In this document: positions 53,859 to 62,336 of the stretch, piece by piece | Layout: the number at the start of each line of letters is the position of its first letter | How positions within the stretch are numbered: the stretch's first letter is position 1 | Assembly: GCA_002307185.1 (NCBI GenBank) | Contig: DBTT01000053.1 | Span: 1 to 64,000, forward strand | Length of the DNA: 64,000 nt | Reading direction: 5' to 3' | Origin: Bacteroidales bacterium UBA1309 | GTDB taxonomy: Bacteria > Bacteroidota > Bacteroidia > Bacteroidales > Dysgonomonadaceae | Notes under the pieces: model-generated | Database searches by the model: none | Seen by the model: the letters and a program-made list of their open reading frames with translations, nothing else | Told to the model about the DNA's origin: nothing | Translations under genes and position numbers: made by a program

Positions 53859-54854
53859 TCAAGGTACCTCTACTTTGTTCAATATTTCGCTAATGATTTC
53901 ATCCACCGAGGTGTTGGTTGCTTCCGCTTCGTAAGTCAGCCCGATGCGGTGGCGTAATACGTCGTGGCACACGGCGCGAATGTCTTCTGGAATCACGTAA
54001 CCTCTGTGTTTGATGAAGGCGTAAGCGCGGGCGGCCAGTGCCAAACTGATAGAAGCACGTGGTGATGCCCCAAACCCAATCAATCCTTTGAGAGAACTTA
54101 AGTTGTTTTCTTCCGGGAAACGGGTGGAGAAAACAATGTCAACGATATATTTTTCGATCTTTTCATCCAAATATACATCACGTACCACTTCGCGGGCAGA
54201 AATAATTTCTTCTGCTTTCAATACTGCGCCAAGAGGCTCGTATGCAGCACTTATGTTTTGACGGAGAATGCGTTTTTCTTCCTCTTTGGTTGGGTAGTTG
54301 ATTTGCACCTTCAGCATGAAACGGTCCACTTGGGCTTCGGGCAATGGATAAGTACCTTCTTGCTCAATCGGGTTTTGCGTGGCCATTACCAAGAAAGGTC
54401 TAGGAAGAGGGTAGGTTTTTTCGCCGATTGTCACCTGACGTTCCTGCATGGCTTCCAGCAAGGCGCTTTGCACTTTGGCTGGAGCACGGTTGATTTCATC
54501 CGCCAACACGAAATTGGCAAACACAGGGCCGTGTTTCACCAAGAATTCTTCTGTCTTCTGGCTGTAGATCATAGTTCCCACCACATCGGCTGGCAACAAG
54601 TCCGGAGTGAACTGTATTCTCTGGTACTTGGCCTCGATCAGCGAAGCCAATGTTTTGATGGCTAATGTTTTTGCCAACCCGGGCACACCTTCCAGCAGGA
54701 TGTGGCCATCAGACAACAGACCGATTAGAAGTGACTCCACCAAGTGTTTCTGGCCCACGATCACTTTGTCCATTCCTAACGTAATGAGATTGATAAACGA
54801 GCTTTTGCTTTCAATCCGTTCGTTTAATTCTCTAATATCAACACTTTGACTCAT
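53859..54854 (-). CDS. moxR: MoxR family AAA+ ATPase
   Basis: A 331-residue AAA+ ATPase. Walker A is GVPGLAKTLAIKTLA (about 58-72), Walker B is VLADEINRAPAKVQSALLEAM (about 117-137), and sensor 1 is MATQNPIEQEGTYPLPEAQVDRF, typical for MoxR proteins. It is the first gene of a run of ten genes in the same direction ending at the PAP2 phosphatase and is expected to act on the VWA proteins BatA, BatB and the DUF58 protein. Confidence 0.95.
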   Translation of the reverse strand: MSQSVDIRELNERIESKSSFINLITLGMDKVIVGQKHLVESLLIGLLSDGHILLEGVPGLAKTLAIKTLASLIEAKYQRIQFTPDLLPADVVGTMIYSQKTEEFLVKHGPVFANFVLADEINRAPAKVQSALLEAMQERQVTIGEKTYPLPRPFLVMATQNPIEQEGTYPLPEAQVDRFMLKVQINYPTKEEEKRILRQNISAAYEPLGAVLKAEEIISAREVVRDVYLDEKIEKYIVDIVFSTRFPEENNLSSLKGLIGFGASPRASISLALAARAYAFIKHRGYVIPEDIRAVCHDVLRHRIGLTYEAEATNTSVDEIISEILNKVEVP

Positions 54855-54912
54855 AAGACATCATTTTTAAGTATGATTATATTTGTTTTTCTTGCTTCAA
54901 TTTTTCAACCCA

Positions 54913-54920
54913 CAAAAATA
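54913..54920 (-). promoter_or_regulatory. Candidate -7 box of the moxR-bat operon
   Basis: TATTTTTG on the minus strand, 59 bases before the moxR start. No TTG stands at the usual -33 distance. The rest of the 438-base gap (54855-55292) has no coding frame or stem-loop that I can support. Confidence 0.45.
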
Positions 54921-55292
54921 TAAATGTTAAATCTGAATGTTTAGCTTTTGCAGTTAAAAAAGATTAAGCTGTTGGCTGTGATTTTGAATTGTTTGTGAAT
55001 CTTTCACAAAGAAGCTTATGCCCATTTGTTTTTCACTTTACTTAAGGATAGGAAAAGGACATTTTGGGTCGATACGGACTCTTTTTCGACTTTTGGTACA
55101 TTTCTCTCACCCTCTTTGTCATCTGTCTTTTCAGGTATTTGCCTTACTTTGCATTTTCAGTGATTTTTTCTGGGTTTCTAGGTGAAACCGGAATTATGTA
55201 ATACAAATATTCAAATATTTACCTGCGAGTGGCCGGACTTTTGATAAAGAACTGCTGTCTGCAACAAGTCGTGATTCTTCTTATCTTAGTTT

Positions 55293-56087
55293 CTAGTTCG
55301 TTTGCTGTTGCTGCCTGATATATTTGGCCACCTCCACCATTGGGGCTACCCAAATGTCTTTCTCTCTTTGTTTTAGGTACTCGAGCAGTTTGCGGTGTTC
55401 TTCCAGCTCCACATTGATGCTGTGTTCTCCACCAACTCCATGAAAGATAAATACAATCAGCGAGCCAGCTTTCTCTGCTGCCTTCACCTCAGCAATCATT
55501 TGCTCGGCAGTGCTTTGATTCTCAGCAAAAGCATTTACATTCGACAGATCTATCTGCTTCAACTGGCGGAACTCTGGAGTCACTCCCCGGGCGGCCAGAA
55601 AGTCGTTTTTTAGATTGTTATAAAAAGGTACGCCTCCGATGGTGAGGTCTCCACATGGATATGCAAATGTCCGCTCTGTTTTTCCATCGATGGCTTGTAG
55701 CAATACGTTGGTGGCTTTGATCTCGGTGACGGCTCTTTGGATTGTGTATTTTGACAAATCGTTTTCACTCGCCACCCATCCTCTTCCCGGCAAAGCAGCG
55801 TCGCAAGGGTGTGTGAGCGTGTGGTTTCCAAGCTCATGTCCTTCTTTTGCCGCTTTTCGCCATTCCTCTATTCGCTTGGCAACTGCTGGGGCAGAACCAA
55901 TCAGGTAGAAAGTGCCTCGGAAATGAAAAGCATCCAGCATGGGAATGACTTTGTCGAGATGTATGTTCAAAGCATCGTCGTAGGTGAGTACTACCGCGCA
56001 TTTCTTTCCATTCCATTGTCGGTCTGGAGTTTGAGCATAAGCGGAATTGGTCAATAGGAAGCAGCACGCAATCCAGAGGTTCTTCAT
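55293..56087 (-). CDS. Exported polysaccharide deacetylase (NodB-type)
   Basis: A 264-residue protein with a signal peptide (ending NSAYAQ). The NodB-type catalytic domain spans about 28-250: AVVLTYDDALNIHLD contains the catalytic/metal Asp pair (TYDD motif 1), HELGNHTLTHPCD is motif 2 (HxxxH) and FAYPCGD is motif 3. It would remove acyl groups from a glycan in or outside the envelope, but the substrate is not shown by the sequence. I chose the Met at 56087, right before the signal peptide; 56096 adds three residues. Confidence 0.87.
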   Translation of the reverse strand: MKNLWIACCFLLTNSAYAQTPDRQWNGKKCAVVLTYDDALNIHLDKVIPMLDAFHFRGTFYLIGSAPAVAKRIEEWRKAAKEGHELGNHTLTHPCDAALPGRGWVASENDLSKYTIQRAVTEIKATNVLLQAIDGKTERTFAYPCGDLTIGGVPFYNNLKNDFLAARGVTPEFRQLKQIDLSNVNAFAENQSTAEQMIAEVKAAEKAGSLIVFIFHGVGGEHSINVELEEHRKLLEYLKQREKDIWVAPMVEVAKYIRQQQQTN

Positions 56088-56205
56088 TTTTATCATGGAA
56101 AAAAATTAATTTTATTCAAATCGTTTTTCTTGTCTAAATAAGGATTGTTGCCGACTCGGATTTTAGGCAAAGGGGGGATCAAAAATAAGCTACTAACTGA
56201 TTTAT

Positions 56206-57006
56206 TTAGAACGGACTGAAACGTATGGGGATCACAAAGTAATAACTTGTGGGTCTTCCTTTGAGTGAGCCAGGATTCCATTTTGGCATTTGGGAAACAA
56301 TACGGGCGGCCTCCCGGTCGAGATCTGGATTCACTCCTTCCAGAACCGTGACATCGGACACATTGCCTTTCTTGTCAATTACAAAGCGTACTTTCACTAG
56401 CCCATGTACGCCCTTTTGTGCCATGCTTTTCGGATAGCTCAAGTTTTTTCCAATATATTTGTAAAGAGCAGATATTCCCCCTTCGAAAGAGGGGAGCTCC
56501 CTGTATGGTGTATATTCAATTTTTTCTCCTTTCTCATTAAAACAATCGCCAGACACGCATTCTCCTTTTTTCCATTTTTCGGATCTGCTCATTATTCCAT
56601 TTGCAAAATACATGGTTAAATCGCCTTCGAGCCTGTCGTCAATATAGTGTGACTTGATTCTTGTTTTACCCGAACTATACCATTCTGTATAGTTGCCGTT
56701 TTTTATCTGTAGAGTGCCTCTGGAATTGTTTCTGTTGTCCTTCTTGTCGTAAGCTTCATATTCAGCCATTGGCTCTCCAGACGACAAGTAAGAGATCTTC
56801 ACTGGATGCGTTTTCGCATTGAATTCTTCTTTGATGCCGAATGCGGTTGCTAAATCTCGGGGACATTCTTCAATATAGTCAATGTCATCCAACTTATAAT
56901 AGATTGTGTCGCCCGTTTGCTTTGGATTTGATTGGGCGAGTGTAATCTCCGTGGAAACGAAGAGGAAAATGGCTACAAGTACTAATCTTAGAAATACTGT
57001 TTGCAT
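56206..57006 (-). CDS. Exported protein with MORN-like repeats and TonB C-terminal domain
   Basis: A 266-residue protein. Signal peptide (1-25, ending TLAQ), a middle part with MORN-like toxin/antitoxin-repeat-style units (NGNYTEWYSSGKTRIKSHYIDDRLEG, YFANGIMSRSEKW), and a TonB_C domain (about 175-266: GISALYKYIGKNLSYPKSMAQKGVHGLVKVRFVIDKKGNV, ending FVIPIRF). It has a cleavable-looking signal peptide rather than the cytoplasmic tail and anchor of true TonB. Many Bacteroidota carry such soluble TonB-C proteins; a role in energy transduction is not shown. Confidence 0.8.
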   Translation of the reverse strand: MQTVFLRLVLVAIFLFVSTEITLAQSNPKQTGDTIYYKLDDIDYIEECPRDLATAFGIKEEFNAKTHPVKISYLSSGEPMAEYEAYDKKDNRNNSRGTLQIKNGNYTEWYSSGKTRIKSHYIDDRLEGDLTMYFANGIMSRSEKWKKGECVSGDCFNEKGEKIEYTPYRELPSFEGGISALYKYIGKNLSYPKSMAQKGVHGLVKVRFVIDKKGNVSDVTVLEGVNPDLDREAARIVSQMPKWNPGSLKGRPTSYYFVIPIRFSPF

Positions 57007-57401
57007 TGTTTTTGACTATTTTAGACGAACACTGTGCTTTAGTAGCAGTGCTTTTGGTTTTACTTTTCATGTTTTGATTTTCAAAAATAATAAAATTAAT
57101 TGCAGAAACCTGTCTGGCAATGCAGAAAACTCAAAGAATCACGAAAAGTGTCCTTATGCACCCCTCTATACTGCATGTTTTCCTGTCGGGGGGGCGGCAA
57201 AATGGGATTAGTCGTCGATAGAATTATTCAATAGCCCAATGACTCTTCTGGAATGTCCGTGCAATGGGCTGTTTGACTTGTTCACAAATACTTTTGGTTG
57301 GTACTTTCTATGCTCGGTTTTGTCGGTGTCCCTGAAAGTCGTATTTTTGCAGTAAATATCACTACCATATCTCCTTTTTGTAGAGAGATTAGATTACTTT
57401 T
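57007..57401. other. Divergent intergenic region
   Basis: 395 bases between the starts of the TonB-C protein and dusB. It contains the dusB promoter (57319-57349). A G-run (tcggggggg) at about 57185-57193 is the only other oddity. No gene or strong hairpin is seen. Confidence 0.55.
57319..57349 (+). promoter_or_regulatory. Promoter of dusB
   Basis: TTTG (57319-57322), 19 bases, TATTTTTG (57342-57349): a full match to the Bacteroidota promoter consensus, 52 bases before the dusB start. Confidence 0.78.
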
Positions 57402-58403
57402 ATGAAAATAGGCAATATAGAATTTAGAGAAAACCCCGTCTTCTTGGCTCCCATGGAAGATGTTACAGATATTTGTTTCCGCCACTTGTGCAAACGTTTT
57501 GGCGTGGACATGGTATATACCGAATTTGTGTCGAGCGATGCCTTGATCCGTGAGATTAACAAGACAATGCAGAAAATTGAGATCGGCGAGGGCGAACGGC
57601 CTATCGCCATCCAGATCTATGGACGTGAAGTGGAACCCATGGTAGAGGCTGCCAAGATGTGCGAAGAGGCCAAGCCCGACATCATAGATATTAATTTTGG
57701 TTGTCCTGTAAAGAAAGTTGCGGGCAAAGGGGCTGGCTCGGGCATGATGAAAACGCCGGATTTGATGGTGGACATCGTGCGTGAAGTGGTGAAAGCGGTC
57801 AACCTTCCTGTGACAGTCAAAACCCGCTTGGGATGGGACAACGATTCGCGGATCATCGTAGATTTGGCGGAGGAATTACAAGACGTGGGTATCCAGGCAT
57901 TGACCATTCATGGACGTACGCGCTGCCAGATGTATAAGGGAGATGCAGACTGGTCGTTTATCAAAGCGGTAAAAGACAATCCCCGGATGCGGATTCCGAT
58001 TATCGGCAACGGCGACGTCACCACCCCCGAAATGGTGAAACAACGCTTTGAGGAAACCGGAGTGGATGCGGTGATGATTGGCCGAGGTGCTATTGGCAAC
58101 CCTTGGATTTTTGAAGAGGTGCGGCATTACTTGGAAACGGGTGAGAAATTACCGAAGAAGGCCTTTGGTGAGTATGTAGATATTCTGAAAGAACATATCG
58201 TAGAGAATATAAATCGAGTGGGGGAGAAAGGTGGAATCTTGCACAGCCGCCGTCACTTGGCCGCGACAAGCGTCTTCAAAGGTATTCCCGATTTCCGTCA
58301 GATGCGTATCGACATGCTGCGTGCAAACACCCAACTAGAATTGTTTGCCGTCTTGGACAAGGTGGTAGAAACTGTTGTGCATCCCGATTTCGCCGATTTT
58401 TAG
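57402..58403 (+). CDS. dusB: tRNA-dihydrouridine synthase
   Basis: A 333-residue FMN enzyme that reduces uridines in the tRNA D-loop. The N-terminus has FLAPMEDVTDICFRHLC (FMN site). The catalytic Cys is in INFGCPVKKVAGKGAGSG near 105, followed by VKTRLGWD (about 145) and LTIHGRTRCQMYKGDADW (about 170), then IGNGDV and MIGRGAIGNPWIF. The C-terminal helical tail fits the DusB group. Its transcript meets a terminator that ends exactly at the start of the next gene. Confidence 0.94.
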   Translation: MKIGNIEFRENPVFLAPMEDVTDICFRHLCKRFGVDMVYTEFVSSDALIREINKTMQKIEIGEGERPIAIQIYGREVEPMVEAAKMCEEAKPDIIDINFGCPVKKVAGKGAGSGMMKTPDLMVDIVREVVKAVNLPVTVKTRLGWDNDSRIIVDLAEELQDVGIQALTIHGRTRCQMYKGDADWSFIKAVKDNPRMRIPIIGNGDVTTPEMVKQRFEETGVDAVMIGRGAIGNPWIFEEVRHYLETGEKLPKKAFGEYVDILKEHIVENINRVGEKGGILHSRRHLAATSVFKGIPDFRQMRIDMLRANTQLELFAVLDKVVETVVHPDFADF

Positions 58404-58454
58404 GGATAAAGCAAAGAATTTGATTCCAAACGGCTTGCCCTGCAAAAAATATTA

Positions 58455-58497
58455 AGTAGTTTTGAGAGAAATATCTAATCCCAAAACTACTTTTTTT
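58455..58497 (+). terminator. Terminator hairpin abutting the next start codon
   Basis: Perfect 10-bp arms agtagttttg (58455-58464) and caaaactact (58482-58491), then seven T (58491-58497), then immediately ATG of the DUF2807 gene (58498). It is either the dusB terminator or an attenuator in the leader of the next gene. The stem's 3' arm covers the place where a ribosome would bind. Confidence 0.8.
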
Positions 58498-59220
58498 ATG
58501 AAAAAAACATTCTTTGCCTTTGCCTTAATCGCCTTAATGGTTTTCAATCAATCCTGTAAGCAGAAAGGTGTTGCGTCAGGAGTAATTGTTTCCAAGGAAA
58601 TTCCAGTGACAGAATATTCTGTGATTTCATCCGCATTGCCTGCGAATATCATTTACGAACAAAAAGATGCGCCAGCTTATTTGAAACTGGATATTGACCA
58701 AAGCGTCTTGGATAAGTTGGATATTGTAGTCAAAGACAGTGTCTTGCAACTGAACTTGAAATCGGGCGTTTCTTTAAATTTGAAGACCGACAAGTGGGTG
58801 GTTCGTACCAATTCTAAAAGCTTGAAATTGATTTCCTTGACCAGCGCCGGCAATTTCAACTTGAAAAATTTGTCGGGAGTGAAGCGGTTGGATGTGCGTC
58901 TGGAAGGTGCGGGTAACTTTGAGGCCGAGAACCTTGATTGCGTTAGTTTTGCCTTGACGATTAGCGGTGCGGGCAATGCCAAGGTGAAAGGAAAAGCGGA
59001 GGCGGCTGCCTATAACTTGTCAGGAGTAGGGAATATGGAGGCAGAAGAGTTCGACGTGAAAAGCCTGCGTGTGTTTTTAAGCGGTGTAGGCAATGCGAAA
59101 GTGAATGCTGCCGACTACTTGTATGTTGGCCTGAAGGGCGCTGGAAATGTGGAATATAAAGCCAAGCCAAAAAACCTTGAGACAGACATCCAAGGCGTAG
59201 GGAAAGTGAAACAACTGTGA
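58498..59220 (+). CDS. DUF2807 (GIN domain) lipoprotein
   Basis: A 240-residue lipoprotein: the signal peptide ends in VFNQSC near residue 18 (lipobox). The rest is a right-handed beta-helix-like DUF2807 domain with regularly spaced glycine-asparagine turns: SAGNFNLKNLSG, GAGNFEAENLDC, GAGNAKVKGKAEA, GVGNMEAEEFDV, GVGNAKVNAADY, GAGNVEYKAKPK, spaced about 20 residues apart. Function unknown; it is thought to be a cell-surface or periplasmic protein. The start directly follows a T-run, so translation must begin with almost no free leader, or from a start inside the hairpin (TTG at 58462). Confidence 0.88.
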   Translation: MKKTFFAFALIALMVFNQSCKQKGVASGVIVSKEIPVTEYSVISSALPANIIYEQKDAPAYLKLDIDQSVLDKLDIVVKDSVLQLNLKSGVSLNLKTDKWVVRTNSKSLKLISLTSAGNFNLKNLSGVKRLDVRLEGAGNFEAENLDCVSFALTISGAGNAKVKGKAEAAAYNLSGVGNMEAEEFDVKSLRVFLSGVGNAKVNAADYLYVGLKGAGNVEYKAKPKNLETDIQGVGKVKQL

Positions 59221-59224
59221 ACAA

Positions 59225-59251
59225 GTGAACAAAGATATAAACTTTGTTCAC
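59225..59251 (+). terminator. Stem-loop after the DUF2807 gene
   Basis: Perfect 10-bp arms gtgaacaaag (59225-59234) and ctttgttcac (59242-59251) directly after the stop codon. The sequence beyond (ttcctcacc) is not T-rich, so termination may be incomplete. Confidence 0.55.
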
Positions 59252-59271
59252 TTCCTCACCGATTAAAAAAT

Positions 59272-59856
59272 ATGGCTGAAATAGAACTTCATCCCTTGCC
59301 TCCTTTTTTGCCCGCAAATGCCAAGTTGTTGATGTTGGGAAGTTTTCCTCCGCCTAAAAATCGGTGGAAGATGGATTTTTATTACCCCAACCTGCAAAAT
59401 GACATGTGGCGGATTTTTGGTTTGGTGTTTTTCCAAAACAAAGATTATTTTTTGCTAGCGAATAAGAAAAGCTTCAATCAGGCATTGATAGAGGATTTCT
59501 TACGGGAAAAAGGGGTTGCCCTCAGCGATACGGCATCCAGTGTGGTACGCTTGCGAGAAAATGCTTCTGACAAATTTCTTGAGATCGTTGAAAAAGTAGA
59601 TTTGGAGAAAATCCTGCGCCTGATGCCCGAATGCAATACTATCGTGACAACGGGTGAAAAAGCAGCTGAAACACTTCTTTCGATAGTGTCGCCAGCTGTT
59701 GGAATTCCTTCACCAGGCAGTTTTGTTAAGGTGAATTATCGAAACAAGAACTTAACCATCTGGCGAATGCCTTCGTCGTCGCGTGCCTATCCGAAACCTT
59801 TGGAGGAGAAGGCGGAGGTGTATAGGAGCATGTTCCAATCAGCAGAGTTGATTTGA
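59272..59856 (+). CDS. Uracil-DNA glycosylase superfamily protein
   Basis: A 194-residue cytoplasmic protein. LLMLGSFPPPKNRWKMDFYYPN (about 19-40) corresponds to the active-site loop of the UDG superfamily (GxxPP form), NDMWRIFGLVF follows, and PSSSRAYPK near 169 is the DNA-binding/leucine-loop region. It is closest to the single-domain uracil/hypoxanthine-DNA glycosylase-like proteins of Bacteroidota. It should remove damaged bases but its exact specificity is not shown. Single gene with a terminator after it. Confidence 0.85.
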   Translation: MAEIELHPLPPFLPANAKLLMLGSFPPPKNRWKMDFYYPNLQNDMWRIFGLVFFQNKDYFLLANKKSFNQALIEDFLREKGVALSDTASSVVRLRENASDKFLEIVEKVDLEKILRLMPECNTIVTTGEKAAETLLSIVSPAVGIPSPGSFVKVNYRNKNLTIWRMPSSSRAYPKPLEEKAEVYRSMFQSAELI

Positions 59857-59922
59857 TAGTAAACTGGTATTCGTTTTAATTTTTTTGGGGGTGTGCGTTG
59901 CGATTGCTTTGGAAATATACTC

Positions 59923-59964
59923 AGGCTTTTCGTCCATAGGCTTGTGGTTGAAAAGCCTTTTTTA
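59923..59964 (+). terminator. Rho-independent terminator after the UDG-like gene
   Basis: Arms aggcttttc (59923-59931) and gaaaagcct (59950-59958), perfect 9-bp stem, then a run of T. It lies 66 bases after the stop codon. Confidence 0.78.
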
Positions 59965-60106
59965 GGGTATCTCACGAATTTCCTCTCATTTTCCCTTGCA
60001 TATTAAACAAAAATCAATATTTTTGTTTTCGTTAATTGAATATCTGCTTAACACAGTGTGACTTATCAAACAAAAAAAAGTATTAACCTCTTAACTTATT
60101 CCCATC

Positions 60107-60592
60107 ATGGCAATAGACAACATGATTTCGCTGACCTTGTCGGCAGAAGAACTGACGAAACTTGACAATGCCCTTACGGCCATCGAAGAAGTGATTAACG
60201 GCAAATTTATCAGCCTTACTCCCACCGAAAGGCAAAGCTATGGGCGGGTAAGCGACAAAACTGAAGACTGGATAGGCAAAGTGAAGGAGAGCATGGAGCA
60301 GAATCCGTCCCTCGTGCTCACTCATATCGATGTAAACGAGTACAACAACGATTTCACGGCACGCAAGGCACTGATGCCCCGCATCAACCGGATGGAGAAA
60401 ATCTACCATCTTTTCGAAGACACCAACATGCTGCTTGGTTCCGACTTGTACCACAATGCCATTACGTTCTACAAAGGGCTTAAAGCCGCCGCACAAACCG
60501 ACGCGCCGGGTGCAAAAACGGTGTACAACAACTTGGCTGCCCGCTTTCCAGGACGTCCAAGCTCCACGAAAGAAGCTTCGAGCCAGCAATAA
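60107..60592 (+). CDS. Conserved-looking hypothetical protein (161 aa)
   Basis: A 161-residue soluble, mainly helical protein: ISLTLSAEELTKLDNALTAIEEVI, LTPTERQSYGRVSDKTEDWIGKVKE, MPRINRMEKIYHLFEDTNMLLGSDLYHNAI and a Ser/Gln-rich tail. No signal peptide, no metal-binding cluster. It resembles uncharacterised Bacteroidota proteins that I cannot place in a named family. Coding character is clear from codon use and balanced composition. It is followed by a hairpin and by the palindromic repeats, so it stands alone. Confidence 0.75.
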   Translation: MAIDNMISLTLSAEELTKLDNALTAIEEVINGKFISLTPTERQSYGRVSDKTEDWIGKVKESMEQNPSLVLTHIDVNEYNNDFTARKALMPRINRMEKIYHLFEDTNMLLGSDLYHNAITFYKGLKAAAQTDAPGAKTVYNNLAARFPGRPSSTKEASSQQ

Positions 60593-60677
60593 GTAGTTAG
60601 GGAAGTGGTTGTTGCTAGTGTTAAGGTAGTAACAATCACTTATTAAACTCCCAATTGGTACTTGATGACCTACCAAC

Positions 60678-60720
60678 AAGCACTTCCGAAGTGGTTATTT
60701 CCACTTTCGAAGTGCTTTTT
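60678..60720 (+). terminator. Terminator after the 161-aa gene
   Basis: Imperfect 17-bp arms aagcacttccgaagtgg (60678-60694) and ccactttcgaagtgctt (60701-60717) followed by TTTTT. Nearby bases carry additional similar pieces (gaagtgg, gtagtt) suggesting a repeat-rich 3' region up to about 60790. Confidence 0.75.
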
Positions 60721-60953
60721 ACTACGTCGGGAGGTGGTGATTGGTAGGTTAGTAACTACCTTTTGGTGGTTCGGAAGTAGTTTTCATTGATTTCAATGCC
60801 CCTTGCCACATGTGGAGGGTGTCACTTGGAGCGACGCCCTCCTATAATTAATCGAAAAACCCCTGGCATACGATACGAATTTATTTAAACAGAGATGTTG
60901 CCTAAGTAAGAAGAGATATTGTGCGCAACTCGTTTATATCTTGGTGGATAAAA

Positions 60954-61020
60954 AATATCCCGACGGGATATTCGCTCGGTAGAAAAGAAGATAAAAGACG
61001 AATAGCATGCTGTAGTTATG
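60954..61020 (+). repeat. Dispersed palindromic repeat, copy C
   Basis: Plus-strand copy: hairpin aatatccc-gac-gggatatt (60954-60972), then CGCTCGGTAGAAAAG, a spacer, and an imperfect second palindrome (agcatgctgtagttatgcc) near 60998-61016. It is the same plan as copy B at 574-641. Confidence 0.75.
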
Positions 61021-61034
61021 CCCTCTCTTAATGG

Positions 61035-61105
61035 ATCATCCCTACAGGATGATAATCACAAAGGCTAAATTTTGTTCTATCGAGCTGTATTTCCTAAGGA
61101 AAAAG
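61035..61105 (-). repeat. Dispersed palindromic repeat, copy C'
   Basis: Minus-strand copy: hairpin tttcc-ttaggaaa region (61090-61101), then GCTCGATAGAAC, a spacer, and the palindrome atcatcc-tgtag-ggatgat (61035-61053). It lies head to head with copy C, so the two together form a large inverted pair. Confidence 0.7.
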
Positions 61106-61194
61106 GATGGAATGCACAAATCGTTACATCGAACTCACGTTAGTTTACCCTCGGTGTCCAGTTAATTCTTCCTTATTTTGCAATATAAGTCAAA

Positions 61195-62220
61195 TCACAT
61201 CTTGCTTGTGCTGTTCTTGCCGATCGCCAATCCGGCAATCCCCACCAGCCCACAAAAAATCACCCAAAGCGACTGCAAGGCAAACACGCCGAAGGCGAAT
61301 GCCTCAGCCGAAACATGGCTGACTCCGTAAAGCATCAATGCTGCTATCACGGCTGCATGCCAGGCACCCATGCCTCCGTTGGTCGGTACAGCCATGCTGA
61401 TGCTTCCCATCGTGAAGGTGATTAGCGCGGCGGTGAACCCCAGGTTCTCGGTGAAGTCGAAAGCATAGATGGTGACATAAAAATAGAAAAAGTAGCTTAC
61501 CCATATCATCACGGAGTGAAACAGTAGTTTTCCTTTTTCTTTCATTCTCCAGATTAGGATAAGGTCGGTTCGGATGCCTTTGATGATGCGGGTGATTTTT
61601 TTTACGATGAAGCTGTTGCGGTGGGACTTCCATATATAAGCAAGCAGCACAACCATCGCCAACAGGCCGATATAAAACCAGGCAGAAGTGAATAGGGCGT
61701 TCAGGAGCGAGTGGATAGCATTGTTTTGGGTCAGTTGTTTGATCAGGTATTCGGCATTGAGAAGGGAAGCGAAAAAAAGGATGAAGATGACCGACACCAA
61801 GTCCATCACCCGGTCGAGAATCATGGTGCTCACCGTTTGGGCAAAGGGTATATTCTCTTTTTTCGACACCATTCCGCAACGCCACAGCTCGCCGGCACGG
61901 GGGATGGCGAAATTGACCGCATAACCACCATACACCGCAAATGCAATGTTTAGGATCCGAGTTTTGTGTCCGAGCGGAGCAAGCAGCAATTGCCAGCGGA
62001 AGGCCCGGAACGTGTTTCCCATCAATCCGAAAATCAGCGAAAAAGCCAGGATATAGTAATTGGCATCTTTGAAAATCAGCCATATTTTTTGGAAATTTGT
62101 ATCACGAAAGACCAACCAGAGGATAAGGACACCGAGAAATAGGGGCAAAATCAATTGAAGCAAGAGACTTGAAACTCGTTTTCGCAGGCTTGTTTTATTT
62201 TTTTCTAGAATTTCAGTCAT
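61195..62220 (-). CDS. Lysylphosphatidylglycerol synthase-type transmembrane (flippase-like) protein
   Basis: A 341-residue polytopic inner-membrane protein with about eight membrane segments, belonging to the LPG_synthase_TM (UPF0104/AglD-like) family. Conserved elements are FRAFRWQLLL (about 70), YGGYAVNFAIPRAGELWRCGMVSKKE (about 93-118) and MAVPTNGGMGAWHAAVIAALMLYG (about 284-307). It lacks the C-terminal synthetase domain of MprF, so it does not make lysyl-lipid by itself; such stand-alone proteins are thought to move lipids. Divergent from rsmA. Confidence 0.87.
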   Translation of the reverse strand: MTEILEKNKTSLRKRVSSLLLQLILPLFLGVLILWLVFRDTNFQKIWLIFKDANYYILAFSLIFGLMGNTFRAFRWQLLLAPLGHKTRILNIAFAVYGGYAVNFAIPRAGELWRCGMVSKKENIPFAQTVSTMILDRVMDLVSVIFILFFASLLNAEYLIKQLTQNNAIHSLLNALFTSAWFYIGLLAMVVLLAYIWKSHRNSFIVKKITRIIKGIRTDLILIWRMKEKGKLLFHSVMIWVSYFFYFYVTIYAFDFTENLGFTAALITFTMGSISMAVPTNGGMGAWHAAVIAALMLYGVSHVSAEAFAFGVFALQSLWVIFCGLVGIAGLAIGKNSTSKM

Positions 62221-62292
62221 GGTTTTTCTTCAGATTGTAACAGCTTGATGTGAACATTTAATTACTTTTTTTCGGTTTTGAGGATAAAACAC

Positions 62293-62300
62293 TAACTTTG
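62293..62300 (+). promoter_or_regulatory. -7 box of rsmA
   Basis: TAACTTTG matches TAnnTTTG and is 36 bases upstream of the GTG start. The expected -33 area is T-rich without a clear TTTG. Confidence 0.5.
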
Positions 62301-62336
62301 TGTGAGCAAAGATAACGATTAAAATAGGATGTAAGC

